Positions 10,901-21,371 of a stretch of DNA of 64,000 nucleotides are shown one piece after another. Position 1 is the stretch's first letter. The number at the start of each line of letters is the position of its first letter. This DNA is from Rhipidocladum racemiflorum (taxonomy: Eukaryota; Streptophyta; Magnoliopsida; Poales; Poaceae): NCBI GenBank assembly GCA_036346355.1, contig CM070576.1:58761712-58825711 (forward strand), read 5' to 3'. The notes under the pieces were generated by a model. It had not been told where the DNA came from. It searched no databases and worked only from the letters and a program-made list of their open reading frames with translations. The position numbers and the translations under genes are program-made.

Positions 10901-11274
10901 ATCATTCGAATAGCAAAAAACGCCACCAGGCGACTGGATGTAGGGCTATTATCTCGATCATGAGAGGCCTGAACCAGGATAAAATCTTTGTGTTCCTGTC
11001 TGTTCTAACAGACCATTTTCCGCGTCTTCGATGCTACACCTTTGGCAGAAAGGGGTTTCGGTTGATCCCACATTCAACAAGTAAGCTCGGCGGGAGCCCG
11101 TTCTCCAATCGTCGACAATTTGGTATAACCATCTTCTAACAGTGCTCCATGAACGCTCCGCTGGACGTGACAGACCAACTACCACACTTGGGAAATGACT
11201 TAGTTCCACCCCTTCTACACCCATGTTCGGAATTCCCTCTCCGTAATATATCGTAAACTGCACTCGTTCATCCA
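7970..11274 (-). pseudogene. MULE transposase (MURA type, with SWIM and CCHC fingers), disrupted
   Basis: DDE transposase of the Mutator superfamily. N-terminal part starts at 11274 (MDERVQFTIYYGEG) and runs to 11011; a solo LTR (10501-11010) interrupts it; the frame resumes at 10500. Next come an acidic linker with a duplicated EPMGVAD segment, the MuDR N-terminal domain (VYDVRCKMEGCPWRV ... about 9690), then KAWRAKQKALEARFGTYEDS, the catalytic core (LCVDGTFLTGKYKGQ, first Asp; VIHDRHPG, second Asp), the SWIM finger (CTCNKPRLLHRPCAHV, 8300 region), and a zinc knuckle CSVCKETGHTFKYC ending at 7970. Lesions: single-base shifts near 9683-9690 and 9541-9546, and an in-frame TAG at 8132-8134 separating the SWIM domain from the knuckle. 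As sequenced, it cannot make full-length enzyme. Confidence 0.88.
10501..11010 (+). mobile_element. Solo LTR of a Ty3-type retrotransposon, inserted in the MULE transposase
   Basis: A 510-bp segment flanked by gaccg (10496-10500) and gacca (11011-11015), a target duplication with one mismatch. It ends in ctgttctaaca; the 5' end reads ttgtgcccccaaaag rather than the usual TG. It holds a TATA-like 'atgtatataacac' near 10850, the motif 'gagaggcctgaacc' near 10960 common in grass Ty3 LTRs, and no primer-binding site or coding part. The transposase protein reads ...EDAENG before it and continues LLSDSQSPTQ after it in the same register once it is discounted. Confidence 0.8.
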
Positions 11275-11374
11275 TACCTGTCAGCAATTTCAGCAAATAT
11301 TTGAGGCTATAAAAGTAAATCCAGAGGTATGCTAATACCAATTTCGCCAAATTTTCCGTAGTCCATAAGCCCAA

Positions 11375-12175
11375 AAAACTATTTTTCAGTGTTTACTACC
11401 AAATTTCTGAATTTATTTACTGATTTCTAAAATTTCTAAAAAAAGGAAGGGCTAATTCATAATTATTTTCCTACTTTTCCAGAAATTGTTCATGGCATTT
11501 TCCCGGTCCATTTGGCTATAAAGGCGATTTTGCCATATACAAGCCGGCGTCTACTGTTTGCGATTATTGCCGTCATTTGGGCTGGCCAGTTTGGGTCGTG
11601 TTACCATCACCGAGCGAAGCGTGGAGGCAACGGGTGAGGCCGGCAAGCCGAGGCAAGTGTGACCGGGGCGCGCACTAAAAACAGAGCCGACGGGGCTGAG
11701 GCGAGCAAAGTTGAGGCAAGCATGGCAAACACGGACTACGGGGCCAAAGGCTGTCGTGCCTGGGGTTTGTTCCTAAATCGCGAAAACAACGCTAATCGCT
11801 AAGTCGCTAGTCGCTAGTCGCTAAGTGGTTAAACAAATCGCTTAGTCGCGAAAACAATACTATTCGCTAAATCGCGAAAACAATGCTAATCACTAAGTCG
11901 TTAATTCGAACACAACGCTAATCGCTAAATTTTTCCTAAGTCACTAGATCATCAAAACATGATAATACTACTCGCTAAATCACTAAATTAGTCATTAATC
12001 TACTCACTAAATTGCTAATTTCATACAAAAAAAAAATTACCTGCGAAACCGAGATCTTCTTCTTCCTCCTCTTCCTTCCTCTTCCTCTCTTCCTCCTCTT
12101 CCTCTCTTTCTCTTCTTCCTCTCCCTCTCTTTCTCTTCTTCCTCTCCCTCTCTGTCCCTCTTTCTCTGCGAGTGA
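11375..12175. other. 5' region of the MULE transposase: CGCTAA repeats and pyrimidine tract
   Basis: No gene. From about 11780 to 12010 short degenerate repeats of 'cgctaa/tcgctaagtcgc' type recur a dozen or more times. From 12052 to 12165 the plus strand is almost pure C and T. Both lie between the transposase start and the right inverted repeat, where its promoter should be. Confidence 0.7.
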
Positions 12176-12215
12176 GAAATGGCGACAGAACCGTCACCCG
12201 CGATGGGTATAGGCT

Positions 12216-12278
12216 CCTGTCGCCATTCCATTTGGCGACAGGCGTCGCCAGCCTGTCGCCAAATGGAATGGCGACAGG
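12216..12278. repeat. Perfect hairpin, 28-bp arms and 7-bp loop
   Basis: Arm 12216-12243 (cctgtcgccattccattt, then ggcgacaggc) is the exact reverse complement of 12251-12278. The loop is gtcgcca. It lies in the subterminal part of the right MULE end and is built from the same GTCGCC motifs as the left end. Confidence 0.95.
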
Positions 12279-12301
12279 ACGGGGGAAATTCCTATTTTAC
12301 C

Positions 12302-12408
12302 CCCTGTCGCCAATTCAAATGGACACAGGGGGTAGTTTTGCTATTTTCTTTTTCGGCATATTATTTCTGTAAATTTTGATTAAAATAATATTATTTAAAA
12401 AAAATTCC
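12302..12408 (-). repeat. Right terminal inverted repeat of the MULE
   Basis: Reverse complement of 891-997 with one mismatch in 107 bases; see the left copy. Confidence 0.9.
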
Positions 12409-12423
12409 TATTTTAAGAGTACC

Positions 12424-14153
12424 CTAACATCTGCACCAGCACGCACATCGCACGCGCATGTTAGCCTCCGAAAAATAAACTATACGAAGTACATCCGCCG
12501 TTGGTAAATTAGCGAGGCGGGCTTTTACTTTGTAGACAAGACAAGACAACGGTGCCTTCATTGTCGTGTGCAGCTCTTCACGGCATGGTTGGTGAATCAG
12601 CTGCTGCGAATGTTAAACTTTCAAAGCTGGACGAAGGATGGTCTACCACGGGGGCATGAGCTGATGCACACATGTATCTTAATTCGCACTAGCTCGTGCC
12701 TAAACATCGTATCAGATGTTGTCTCCTTTTTTTCGTTTGGCTAATCGTTGGCATGAAAGGTACAGCTGATTATCTGAAGCCATCCTCGCAGAACCAGAAA
12801 AGCTTTATCAGAGGTATTCAGGATCATTTTTCTTTTAGCCCCTTGAGATCGAGCGTCCAACGGCCTTCGACGAAAATGTGTGTTTGGAGGCACAGAAGCG
12901 TGTCCAACCGGCGCAGCTTATTACTGGCCTGGGAGAGCGCAACTGGACAGGATCCAAATCTTGCATTTTCTGTCCTAGATGTGACCAATACGGTTCCGGT
13001 TTTAAAATCTTACAGGCACACAGGATGCCACATAAGTTTCTGGCAACACTTGAAATTTGCTCCCGGAATAGTTAATTTCGTGGTTTCTGTCAGGCCTCAG
13101 CTGGTTTTACAGATTATCAACCGTACCGGTCGAATCACAGCTGTATATGCGAGTTTCACTGGTATACTGCTTCACTGGAACTTGCTTGAATGCCTGAGAC
13201 CACGTGTCTCCGATAAGGTGTGTGTGTCCCGGCAAAGCGTCAAGGCTCCGTTTCGCATTCGACCCGATCCAACTCAACAGTTTCAGTTCTGAAATCAGTA
13301 AATATCTGGGGCGATGAAATATCTACTGTCATAGAGCGGTAGGAATCCCCCGAGCCCGAGCCCAATCGCTGAGCTCCGTCTTGTGCCGATTTCGCATCTG
13401 TAGCTCCGCGTGTCCCCTTCCACGAATGTTACAGCGCCGTGGCAATGGGCCTCGCCGAGCCCTCGAGTTTTCCACATGCGGCCGAAGATAGCACGCATGC
13501 TAAGTCAGCTTGAAGAAAAACGACAGTGCAGGCTGGCTAGCTGGCATCTTTTTGACGAGTGGTACGAAAGTGAGGTCGATTTGGACGTCCGTGATTAAAT
13601 TCCGTGATGCGGATGCTCTTTCTACCGTGGTGATTGAACAAAACGGCCATTTAAGTATCTAACGCCCGTACGGAGCTTTCCAGTGTGTAGATTAAAAGAG
13701 ATAGAACTAAAAAAATCTCCATGCAGGGAAAAAGCGACTTAGCTTGTTGGGGCGCTAGAAATTAGAAGAAGAAAAAAACTAAGCAATTACAAAACTCATT
13801 ATCTTACCGGGGCTATATTCAAAATTTAACTTAGCCTAGCTTGGTGAGAGGTTCAACTGTTCAAGTCATCTTCAACTCGAATTTAGATGTCTTTTTTCTT
13901 CTTAATGAAAAAATACCTTGTTCCTTCTAGGTATTCTTGTTTTTTAGGAGTTTTTTTTTTTTAAAAAAAAAGTTAACTTGAGTTAAGAAACGACGATTTC
14001 ACATAAGAACATTCAACTAAATTCCGAAATAGCATGTTATAATAGTACAATATCAATGCAGGACAATATTGCACATATACTAGTGGTAGAATCTAAACAA
14101 CACATGGCGGTAGCGCGGCATTCATAACCTATACCCATTTTGGTCGCGCGGTT
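12424..14153. other. Intergenic region, no gene recognised
   Basis: A frame of 198 codons (12696-13292, +) has no family resemblance and codon use that does not look coding. The rest is AT-rich or mixed spacer with short homopolymers (13940-13970). Confidence 0.5.
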
Positions 14154-14161
14154 CCGAAACA

Positions 14162-14426
14162 GGAAAAAAATTCTGTGGAGGAGGTATGTAAATTTAACTC
14201 TGTGCATCCCCACTCCGATGGATGCCACGTGTTCATCTTATCAATCTCAACCATTCATTTAATTTCTCACTCCTACCATTAATAACACCCTTGATTTCTC
14301 ACTCCTCCAATTAATAACACCGTTGATAGTATGAGGTTGAGATTTAGCTAGATAGACACGTGGCATCCATCGGAGTGGGGATGCACAGAGTTAAATTTAC
14401 ATAACTCCTCCACAGAATTTTTTTCC
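14162..14426. mobile_element. 265-bp MITE with 8-bp target duplication (hAT-like)
   Basis: Flanked by ccgaaaca at 14154-14161 and 14427-14434. Its inverted repeats are about 72 bp, starting ggaaaaaaattctgtgg on both sides and extending through 'gatgccacgtg'. No coding capacity. The 8-bp duplication suggests mobilisation by a hAT transposase. Confidence 0.9.
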
Positions 14427-14434
14427 CCGAAACA

Positions 14435-14953
14435 AACCTGCTCATTGGAGAGTTAACATTAAGGGTGTTTTTCGCCCTCTTCTGTTGGGGATAGACAAAG
14501 ATCAGAAGTTACGCATCTCGCCGATGCTTTTGATCTGGGGGCCAAACTTTTCCTAGATTACAAGAGATAAAGGTGCAAAATATGAGATGTGCTTCTAGGC
14601 TTTTGTTTCCTCTACTCGTAAAAAAACAGAAGTACGGGAGTCTAACTCGTAGTTGTCGCAGAGAGCGAACAAAGCAGCCTAGCCGAGTGGGTCGGGTACG
14701 GTGACCTCTCTCTCTCCATCTCCAGCCAACGCATGGACACACCCGTGCGGTCCGAGGCACGCCAGCCATTACCGAACAAACGCCGCTTCACCACCACCAA
14801 AACCTGGAAAATCCCAGCCAAATCCTCGAACGAATCAAGCCAGTGGCCAAAAGCCATAGCCAAGCCAAGCCAAAAACGCAGCGAAACGACGTCAGATTTT
14901 AACCCCAGGAACGCACAAAGCTCGCTCGCTCGCACGCACGCCGTGCCGTGGCC
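14435..14953. other. Upstream region of the SAUR gene
   Basis: No gene. An in-frame ATG at 14733 lies upstream of the TATA box and is therefore unlikely to be the start of the SAUR protein. Confidence 0.5.
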
Positions 14954-14960
14954 TATAAAA
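14954..14960 (+). promoter_or_regulatory. TATA box of the SAUR gene
   Basis: tataaaa in 'ggcctataaaacagc', about 150 bp before the chosen start codon, leaving a 5' leader of roughly 125 bases. Confidence 0.75.
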
Positions 14961-15110
14961 CAGCCCAGCTTCCCCAGTAATTACACTCCTTTTCTCTCAC
15001 CTCACGTCGTCTCTTCATTCCGTCCCGACCTTCGACTCCTCCCGCTAACTCCCCGTTTAGGAAGGGGGAAAGAAAGGAGGGAGCTTTCTGCGGTTTTGCG
15101 AGGTCTTGTT

Positions 15111-15611
15111 ATGCTGAGGAGGTCGCATGGAGGGTTCCGGCTCGGCCGGAAGCTGCGCAGTCTCTGGAGGTGGGCGCTCTGCGGCCGGCGCCGGAGCCGG
15201 GGAGGCTACCTCCGCCTCATGACGTGCTCGAGCGGCGGCGCCTGCAAGGAGGCTCGTGGCGCCAAGAAGCTCGTGCCGGTGCTGCGGTGGGGGCAGTCGC
15301 TGGCGCGGCGGCTGGGCCTCGGGCGGAGGGACGGCGGTGGGCAGCGGATGCTGGATGGCGGCGAGGCCGTGACGACGCCCAAGGGGCAGGTGGCGGTGTA
15401 CGTCGGCGGCGGCGAACCAGGGGAGTCGCTGAGGTACGTGGTGCCGGTGGTATACTTCAACCACCCCATGTTCGGGGAGCTGCTCAAGGAGGCGGAGGAG
15501 GAGTTCGGGTTCCAGCACCCCGGCGGCATCACCATCCCCTGCGCCGCCTCGAGGTTCGAGCAAGCCGCCGCCGTGGCCCGCGCCGGGAGGAAGGGGTTCG
15601 GCAGGTGCTAG
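15111..15611 (+). CDS. SAUR family auxin-responsive protein
   Basis: A 166-residue single-exon gene, as usual for SAURs. SAUR proteins bind and inhibit PP2C.D phosphatases, which keeps plasma-membrane H+-ATPases active and promotes cell expansion. The N-terminus (MLRRSHGGFRLGRK) is basic. The SAUR domain covers about residues 90-155: KGQVAVYVGGGEPGES, RYVVPVVYFNHPMFGELLKE, AEEEFGFQHPGGITIPC. The C-terminus is short and basic. Start chosen at 15111 because it lies about 150 bp after a good TATA box and begins the conserved basic N-terminus; the longer in-frame opening from 14733 crosses the promoter. The frame is intact. The gene is GC-rich, like many grass single-exon genes. I cannot name the orthologue. 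Confidence 0.92.
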   Translation: MLRRSHGGFRLGRKLRSLWRWALCGRRRSRGGYLRLMTCSSGGACKEARGAKKLVPVLRWGQSLARRLGLGRRDGGGQRMLDGGEAVTTPKGQVAVYVGGGEPGESLRYVVPVVYFNHPMFGELLKEAEEEFGFQHPGGITIPCAASRFEQAAAVARAGRKGFGRC

Positions 15612-17288
15612 CATCAATCCGTAGGAGAACCCGGACCGCCGCCTCCGCCGTGTGGTGGCGGCGGATGGTGTACATATGTGTTTCCATCAGAAGGGGTTAA
15701 TTTTGTTCTATTGATTTTTCTTTCCGTTCGACTGGTGGATGCGGTTTTTTGTTGTTCTATGGATTTCAGAGATTTCTTTTGTTCCGCATATATAAATTTT
15801 CGTTCGACTGGTGTACATATACGGCTTTCTGTTTCTATACGTTTTCTTTTAATATAAATTATACACATTTTAAAGTAAGTAAAATAATTAGTATCTATCT
15901 TTTTATTTATATTTTAATATTTATATGATTTTATAAAAAAAAAAACATAAAGACACCTCTCTTCCCTATTTACGGATCTAAGTTGACGGACCGAACACAC
16001 CAGCTGATCAATGCTATGTTCTGTAACAAGACTATCCCAGTATCCTCTGCAGTGGACTCTTGAGCCCCTGTTTGTTTGGAGATTTCTCTCCTGAGAAACC
16101 ACGCTACTTTCATGTCTCGACTGCCTACACGAGAATCAGATGTTTCAGGTTCCTCGGTAGGTGGTGGAATGGAATGGTACGACCATATTGTACGAACCGT
16201 ACACCCTCATCCGTACCTTCACGCATGACCAGGCATGCAGTTGGAGCATGCCGTTTTGGCCCTGCCACTCCTGCCCCCCAGGGTGCCCGTGCCCTGCCGT
16301 CGTTTGCCCGCGGCAGCTCACTAGGCGTGAATAGCAAAAACAGCACCAACGCTACCTCATCTCGTGTGCATTACCGTGTTCTGCTCGCGACCGTCGTGTG
16401 CTGGAGTAGCCGAGTCGTACTCCTCCCTACCTACGTCGCTGCGCCTGCACGCCGGGATTTTCGCGTGCCGCCGACAGCGACTCCCCGTGCCCATTATTTC
16501 CAGCGGAATTCCACAGCGGCAATCATGGATCGGTGCTGTCCATTTTACGGAGCATACGCATCACTCATACTGGCTTTCGTGCGTGAAGATAAATTCGGCG
16601 AGACATGGACGTGTTCACCGTCCCGGCGCGCGCGAGGGACGGGGGTCTGGGCCCTGGGGACCTGCACCTTGCGCGCCGCTACGCTACGCGAGCGGGAGAC
16701 GGGTCGCATCGCATCCCTGGAATCTCCCGGCTTTGGGTAAAGCTGTGGCGCGTTGCGCGTGCCCCTGGGGCTGGGCGTCCCACAAACACGGTCGCATCCT
16801 TACCTCTTCGTTTCTCCCGGCTTCCCTTATTTCATCGGTATTTCTCTGCCTGGGACCCGCCCAGGAGAGGAGTAGCACTCCTGAACACGCAGAGTTGGTT
16901 TTCCTTCGCAAAAAATAAACTATCACGACCAAGGGTGATAGGATGTACGAGATCCTTCTCTGCTCCGTTCTCCTTTGGTGAGGACTGATGGAGGAGATCG
17001 CAACCTGGCCAGCACTCTTGAGGAGTCATCCTACCGTAGAGTTAAAATAAAGATGGTAGGAGAACAGATAAGCTAGGCCTGCTTAGTACCGATGTTAGGA
17101 ACTATCATTACAGGTACATAAGATGAGAACCCCTTCACGATTTATGCAGAAGTTCGTCATTACATGGTTGTACTTGATATGATCTATATATATCTGGACT
17201 GTTGTACATGGTGTCATCTACTTCTAGATTGTATCTTTGTGTATCGAGAAAAGAGGACAAGAAAAGGAGGGCGCCACGGCTTGAGTAG
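15612..17288. other. SAUR 3' region and unassigned intergenic DNA
   Basis: 15612-15860 is T-rich and probably the SAUR 3' untranslated region. 16190-16870 is GC-richer and holds overlapping long frames (16060-16740, 16364-16918 and 16605-16988, +) that match no family I know; I do not call them genes. Confidence 0.45.
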
Positions 17289-17290
17289 TA

Positions 17291-17529
17291 CTCCCTCCGG
17301 TCACAAATACTAGATATGGTCCCCAAACTTAACTTTTATCACTAATCTATATTATAATATATTTAAAAAATTTAATAAAATTATAATATTATAAAATTAC
17401 GTTTCGAAACGAATATGCACATATAGTTTTCATACATCTAATCTTAATATTAAAAAGATATTGAAAACTAACGTTTCAAAAGTTTGACTGTATGTACCCC
17501 AAATAAACTACTATTTATGACCCAGGGAG
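17291..17529. mobile_element. Stowaway-type MITE (Tc1/mariner-like)
   Basis: Starts ctccctccggtcacaaatac and ends in its imperfect inverse 'atttatgacccagggag', flanked by TA on both sides (17289-17290 and 17530-17531). About 239 bp, AT-rich centre, no coding. Confidence 0.88.
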
Positions 17530-17531
17530 TA

Positions 17532-20303
17532 GTAACTCTTGTTGTTGTCTAAGATGCGGATCAAGTCAAAACACGCTGTTTTCAGATGGTAACGGGAATC
17601 GTTCGCTGTTTAGTTTGACCCGGCTAGCTAGCTCCTTCAGCTCCGGGAATCGAATCGTCAGGAGCAAGTTAAAGCCTGAAAATAGCTAGACGGAAGCATA
17701 ATCGTAGATTCAGAGTACATTCAGTGCATGATTGCATAGTTAGTTTAAGCACGTATTTTTATATTTTTCTCTTTTAAAGTTATATAAATATTAAAATATA
17801 AATGATTGGTAGATGGTTATTACTTACCATTTCACTTTCTGCAATATTTGTACTGCTCATCGGTCTGATGTGATGTAGGAATGACAGAGCCAAGAACAAT
17901 AACTTGGGCAGAAGGAACCTGGTACTGCTGCTTCATCTGAGATGCTAATCTAAACATGACAAACAGTAGGATTAATTTCAGCTTCCTAATCTCATGTACG
18001 TACTGTCGGATGAGAGAAACCTGCTGGTTATGTTGGAGATATTTCCCTGCTGCTCAGAAAACCAGTAGCTAGGTGCGTACTGCGTCGTAGCTAGTTAAAA
18101 CTCACAACAACTTAAAAGGATCTCAAATTTTCTGCTAGGGAGAAGGGTACTTCAGGCTTTACTTGTCGAACTCCTATCCAAACTCCAAATTGCTTCTATG
18201 CTCATGTAAACAAAGGGTCCGATTCGATTTGTATCAAACGATGTCGGTAAATAATCACAGGTGCTTTACTTACTTTGGGGGCATAATGGCAATCAGTAAG
18301 GACTCGTCTCTCGTAAGAGAGGCATAAGTGTACATAATCTGCTTGGTAACTGAAATCACCGATGAACTGTGCAGACGAAAGATAGGGCGAGAAACATCTA
18401 TGGAAACTCTAAAGTCTTCTTTTCCTTTTTTTTCCCCTTTAATGAGAGAGGAATGGAAACTCTGAAGTCGAACATGTCAAGCCTAAACGTCGTAAGCCCG
18501 ATCTGGCCCAACCAGCACAGTTTCAGGGCCCTTGTACCTACGCTTCCCGAAAACTAGCTACCTGGGCAGATCCACAAAATGCCATCATGACCTGCACCAG
18601 CTCGAAAATCCAAGCCCAAGGGGGTATGTTTTTTTAGAAAAAAAGGCCCAGTAGAGCCCTCCTTATATTCAAACCCAAGAGGATCTTGTGGGAAATTGGC
18701 TTTGCAAGGCCTCAAGATGGGCCTACCAATCTGCAACCAGACCTACGGAAGGAATCCATGCCGGCTCCCAATCGAGGCTTTCGGCCCTGAAAGCCCACTT
18801 CCAACAGCAGTGCAACAGTTAATTCCGGGGTCCTTTCCATCAACATGTCAAAGCCGGACATGCCACATGCCAGCTGATAACACGCCCGGGTGGTCGGTCA
18901 AGCACTCTCTCCCCCGGATCCGATCATTGGACCGACCAAGAAACACGTCCCGACCGGCCGACGAAACCATCCAAACGCAGCGTCGCCGGGTTGCACCTGC
19001 AGTCTGCAGACCTGCTGGTCGCGTGGCACGGACGGCCGCGGCATCGCTGTGTCATCACTTCATCAGCATGGCGCCCGCGTACGAGATGAGATGGACGCGG
19101 GATATGATGATGGACCGGGACGAGGCCAGAATTCGCGTGTTCGCGAGCGCATGGCTGCAGCGTACGCTGGACACTCGCGGGTGGACCCGGGCGTTTTAGA
19201 ACGTTCAGGAACGGAGTGACGCGCTCGAAAGGCGGGAGGAGCGTTCGCTGTCCGCCGCGAGCCAGCTGGATCTTCCACGCGTACGTAGCACTAGCAATCG
19301 GAGCACTTCACGCAGCACCGCCTTCCCCCGGTGGCGGAGACCTTTGGTGTGCGTTCCAAGCATGCTCCATTTCGTCAAGGACTTACCGCTGGAAAGTACA
19401 GCAGCGGGGTTCGCTGCCACGTTATGTTTGTGTGCAGCAAAGAACCCCCTCATGTCAAGTACTTGGGTGGGACTTATGTGCTTATCGACTGTAACGCAAA
19501 ACCGTTCGTGCTTTCGACGCTTCAGCGCAGTCAAAACAGGACACGTACCAAACTCGAGTTAACCTACAGTAAATGCCGTTGTGCCCAACTCGGCGTTTGG
19601 CCGTGGAGTTGGATTGTCTTTGGCCGAGAGAAAGCTAGGCAGCTGGCTAATTCGGTGACCCGATCGTCGATCGAGCTCTGCTGCCGTTGGCTTGGAGAGT
19701 GGAGCACAACGAGCAATTCCGAGAACTTGGCTTGCTGCTGAAGTAATGGCTTAATTCACGGCTATCGTACTAAATATTTTTTAATGGTTTTAGAAGTACC
19801 AAAATACAAGACTTTAAGATTTTTAGCCAACTTTACGAGGTAACAAAGTTTATATTGATTTAGTGTCAAGATGTATCAAAAATTGGTACATCCATCCTCT
19901 AAATTTTGTATACCTATTTGTACTATCTCAATTTAATTTTCTTTTTGAAGTTTGGCCAGGAGCTTTAGCATTTCTGTAAAGAAGGAAAGAAACAACAGAT
20001 GAGCTACAAACGCGCACACACGCACCCTCACTCACGCACACACGCACGCCCTCGCAGTACTTACCTCATGCGCGCCCGCGTCGAGCAGCGCTCGAACGTG
20101 GACGGGCTGGCTCGAGCGCCAGTCAAGCCGAGGCCTCGACCGCCTCAATTTAAATTTTGATAGTAAAAATGCTTCTAAAATTTCTCTTTTGTAAGGTACC
20201 AGTCGAGATGCTCTAAGGCTTTAAGGCTTTTTACTATTTTTGTAAGGTATCAAAATTAAGGTATAATTCAATAGTAAATAATCTCAAACTCTAATAATCC
20301 TAT
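17532..20303. other. Intergenic region, no gene recognised
   Basis: Mixed AT-rich DNA (17690-18690) and a GC-rich stretch (18690-19560) with several overlapping frames up to 167 codons on the plus strand, none with recognisable domains. 19760-20270 is AT-rich and may contain remains of a MITE. 20005-20060 is a degenerate CA/CG-rich simple repeat. Confidence 0.45.
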
Positions 20304-20313
20304 ATCAATCATT

Positions 20314-21361
20314 AGGGGTGGGCATTCGGTTAATTCGGTTTTTTTGGTTCGGTTTTTCCGGTTTATAAATATTTCGGTTTTTGAGAATCATTAACCGAAC
20401 CGAATCGAATAATTTTGAAAACCGAACCGAATTAACCGAATTTCTTCGGTTCGGTTTTTTCGGTGTTTCGGTTCGCCGAAAGTTCCAAGCACTCAAGCAG
20501 TAGCTAGTCCCCATCCCCGATTCGGCGATTCCACCGATTCAGCAGCTAGCAATCAACCGAATTTCTTTGCAAAATGAAGCGTTGCCTTGTGCCTTCGTGC
20601 TCACCGTCCACTCCCTGCCTTGTGCTCGCCATCGACTCTCAGCACTCACCGACCGGCAATGGTGGCGAACATGGCGACATCGATGGGCGTCGCGCGCGCG
20701 CCGCAGGCCCTTTCGCCTTTCGGATCTGCATCGGCGTGGGGGCGAGGGAGGGATACGGCGACCGGTAGGTGTGAAGAGGGAGCCGCCGCCCAGAGCAGAG
20801 AGAGGCGCGGCCGGCTGCCGCCGCCAGTCCCTCCTAGATCCGCATCCGGCCTCCGGATCTGCATCGCAGGCGAGGAGGAGCCCACCGCCCGGAGCCGCGC
20901 GCGGAGAGAGGAGGTGGCCGGCCGACCGCGCTGCCGCGGGCCATCCCAGATCTGTGCCTGGGCTCACGGATCTGATCGGGCTGTCCTGGATCTGCATCAG
21001 CGCGGCCGCGCGGGGTGAGGGACAGAGGGAGGGAGGCGGAGAGAAGAGGCGACTGGCTAGCCGAGAGTGAGGGAGGGAGGGAAGGAGGAGGCGATTGACC
21101 GCTGTGCCTGAAGCCTTTGCGCGGAGGGAAGGAGGAGACGAGGCAGGTGGAGAAGAATAGCTCGACTCGGCACTTGGGTCAGATGGTGTGACGGGGAATT
21201 TTAACGAGAGAGGAGCGACTGATTCGGTGATCGGTTAGTTCGGTTTCTTGTATAGCAAAATCGAAAACCGAATAGATTTCAAATAAAAACCGAACCGAAA
21301 ACCGAAAAAATCGGTTAATTCGGTTCGGTTTTTCGGTTTCGGTTTAAAACTGCCCACCCCT
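20314..21361. mobile_element. Non-autonomous element, 1048 bp, with 10-bp target duplication
   Basis: Ends aggggtgggca and its inverse, flanked by atcaatcatt at 20304-20313 and 21362-21371. Both subterminal zones (20320-20480 and 21220-21350) are dense in ttcggtt/aaccgaa motifs in both orientations. The 0.7-kb middle (20540-21200) is GC-rich, about the composition of a grass first exon, with overlapping frames but no recognisable domain. The duplication length fits a Mutator-like element (9-11 bp), so this may be a Pack-MULE; the parent gene is not identified. Confidence 0.8.
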
Positions 21362-21371
21362 ATCAATCATT

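Larger units (their letters stand above)
881..12423 (-). mobile_element. Large Mutator-like element with PMD and GRF cargo genes
   Basis: Inverted repeats at 891-997 and 12302-12408 enclose about 11.4 kb. Beyond them the similarity continues weakly to about 881 and 12423 (gtactattttaa against gtactcttaaaata). Inside, all on the minus strand, are a MULE transposase with SWIM and CCHC zinc fingers (11274 to 7970), a plant-mobile-domain gene (about 7700 to 5080) and a GRF-type zinc-finger gene (3319 to 2097). Five kinds of tandem or palindromic repeats fill the gaps. No 9-bp target duplication is obvious next to the repeat ends, so the exact termini are uncertain. The transposase reads inward from the right end, as in other MULEs. 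Inference: one element, later hit by a solo LTR at 10501-11010. Confidence 0.78.

Noticed and set aside
12696..13292. 198-codon plus-strand frame
   Set aside because: No domain or family resemblance, no promoter or splice evidence; chance frame is likely.
14733..15110. In-frame N-terminal extension of the SAUR gene
   Set aside because: It crosses the TATA box at 14954-14960 and lacks conserved SAUR features.
16060..16988. Overlapping plus-strand frames in GC-rich DNA
   Set aside because: Three frames open together because of base composition; none resembles a protein family.
18696..19741. Long plus-strand frames in GC-rich intergenic DNA
   Set aside because: No recognisable motif, several overlapping frames, no gene structure.
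20539..21070. Frames up to 167 codons on both strands within the ttcggtt-rich element
   Set aside because: GC-rich composition opens all frames; may derive from a captured exon but no product can be named.
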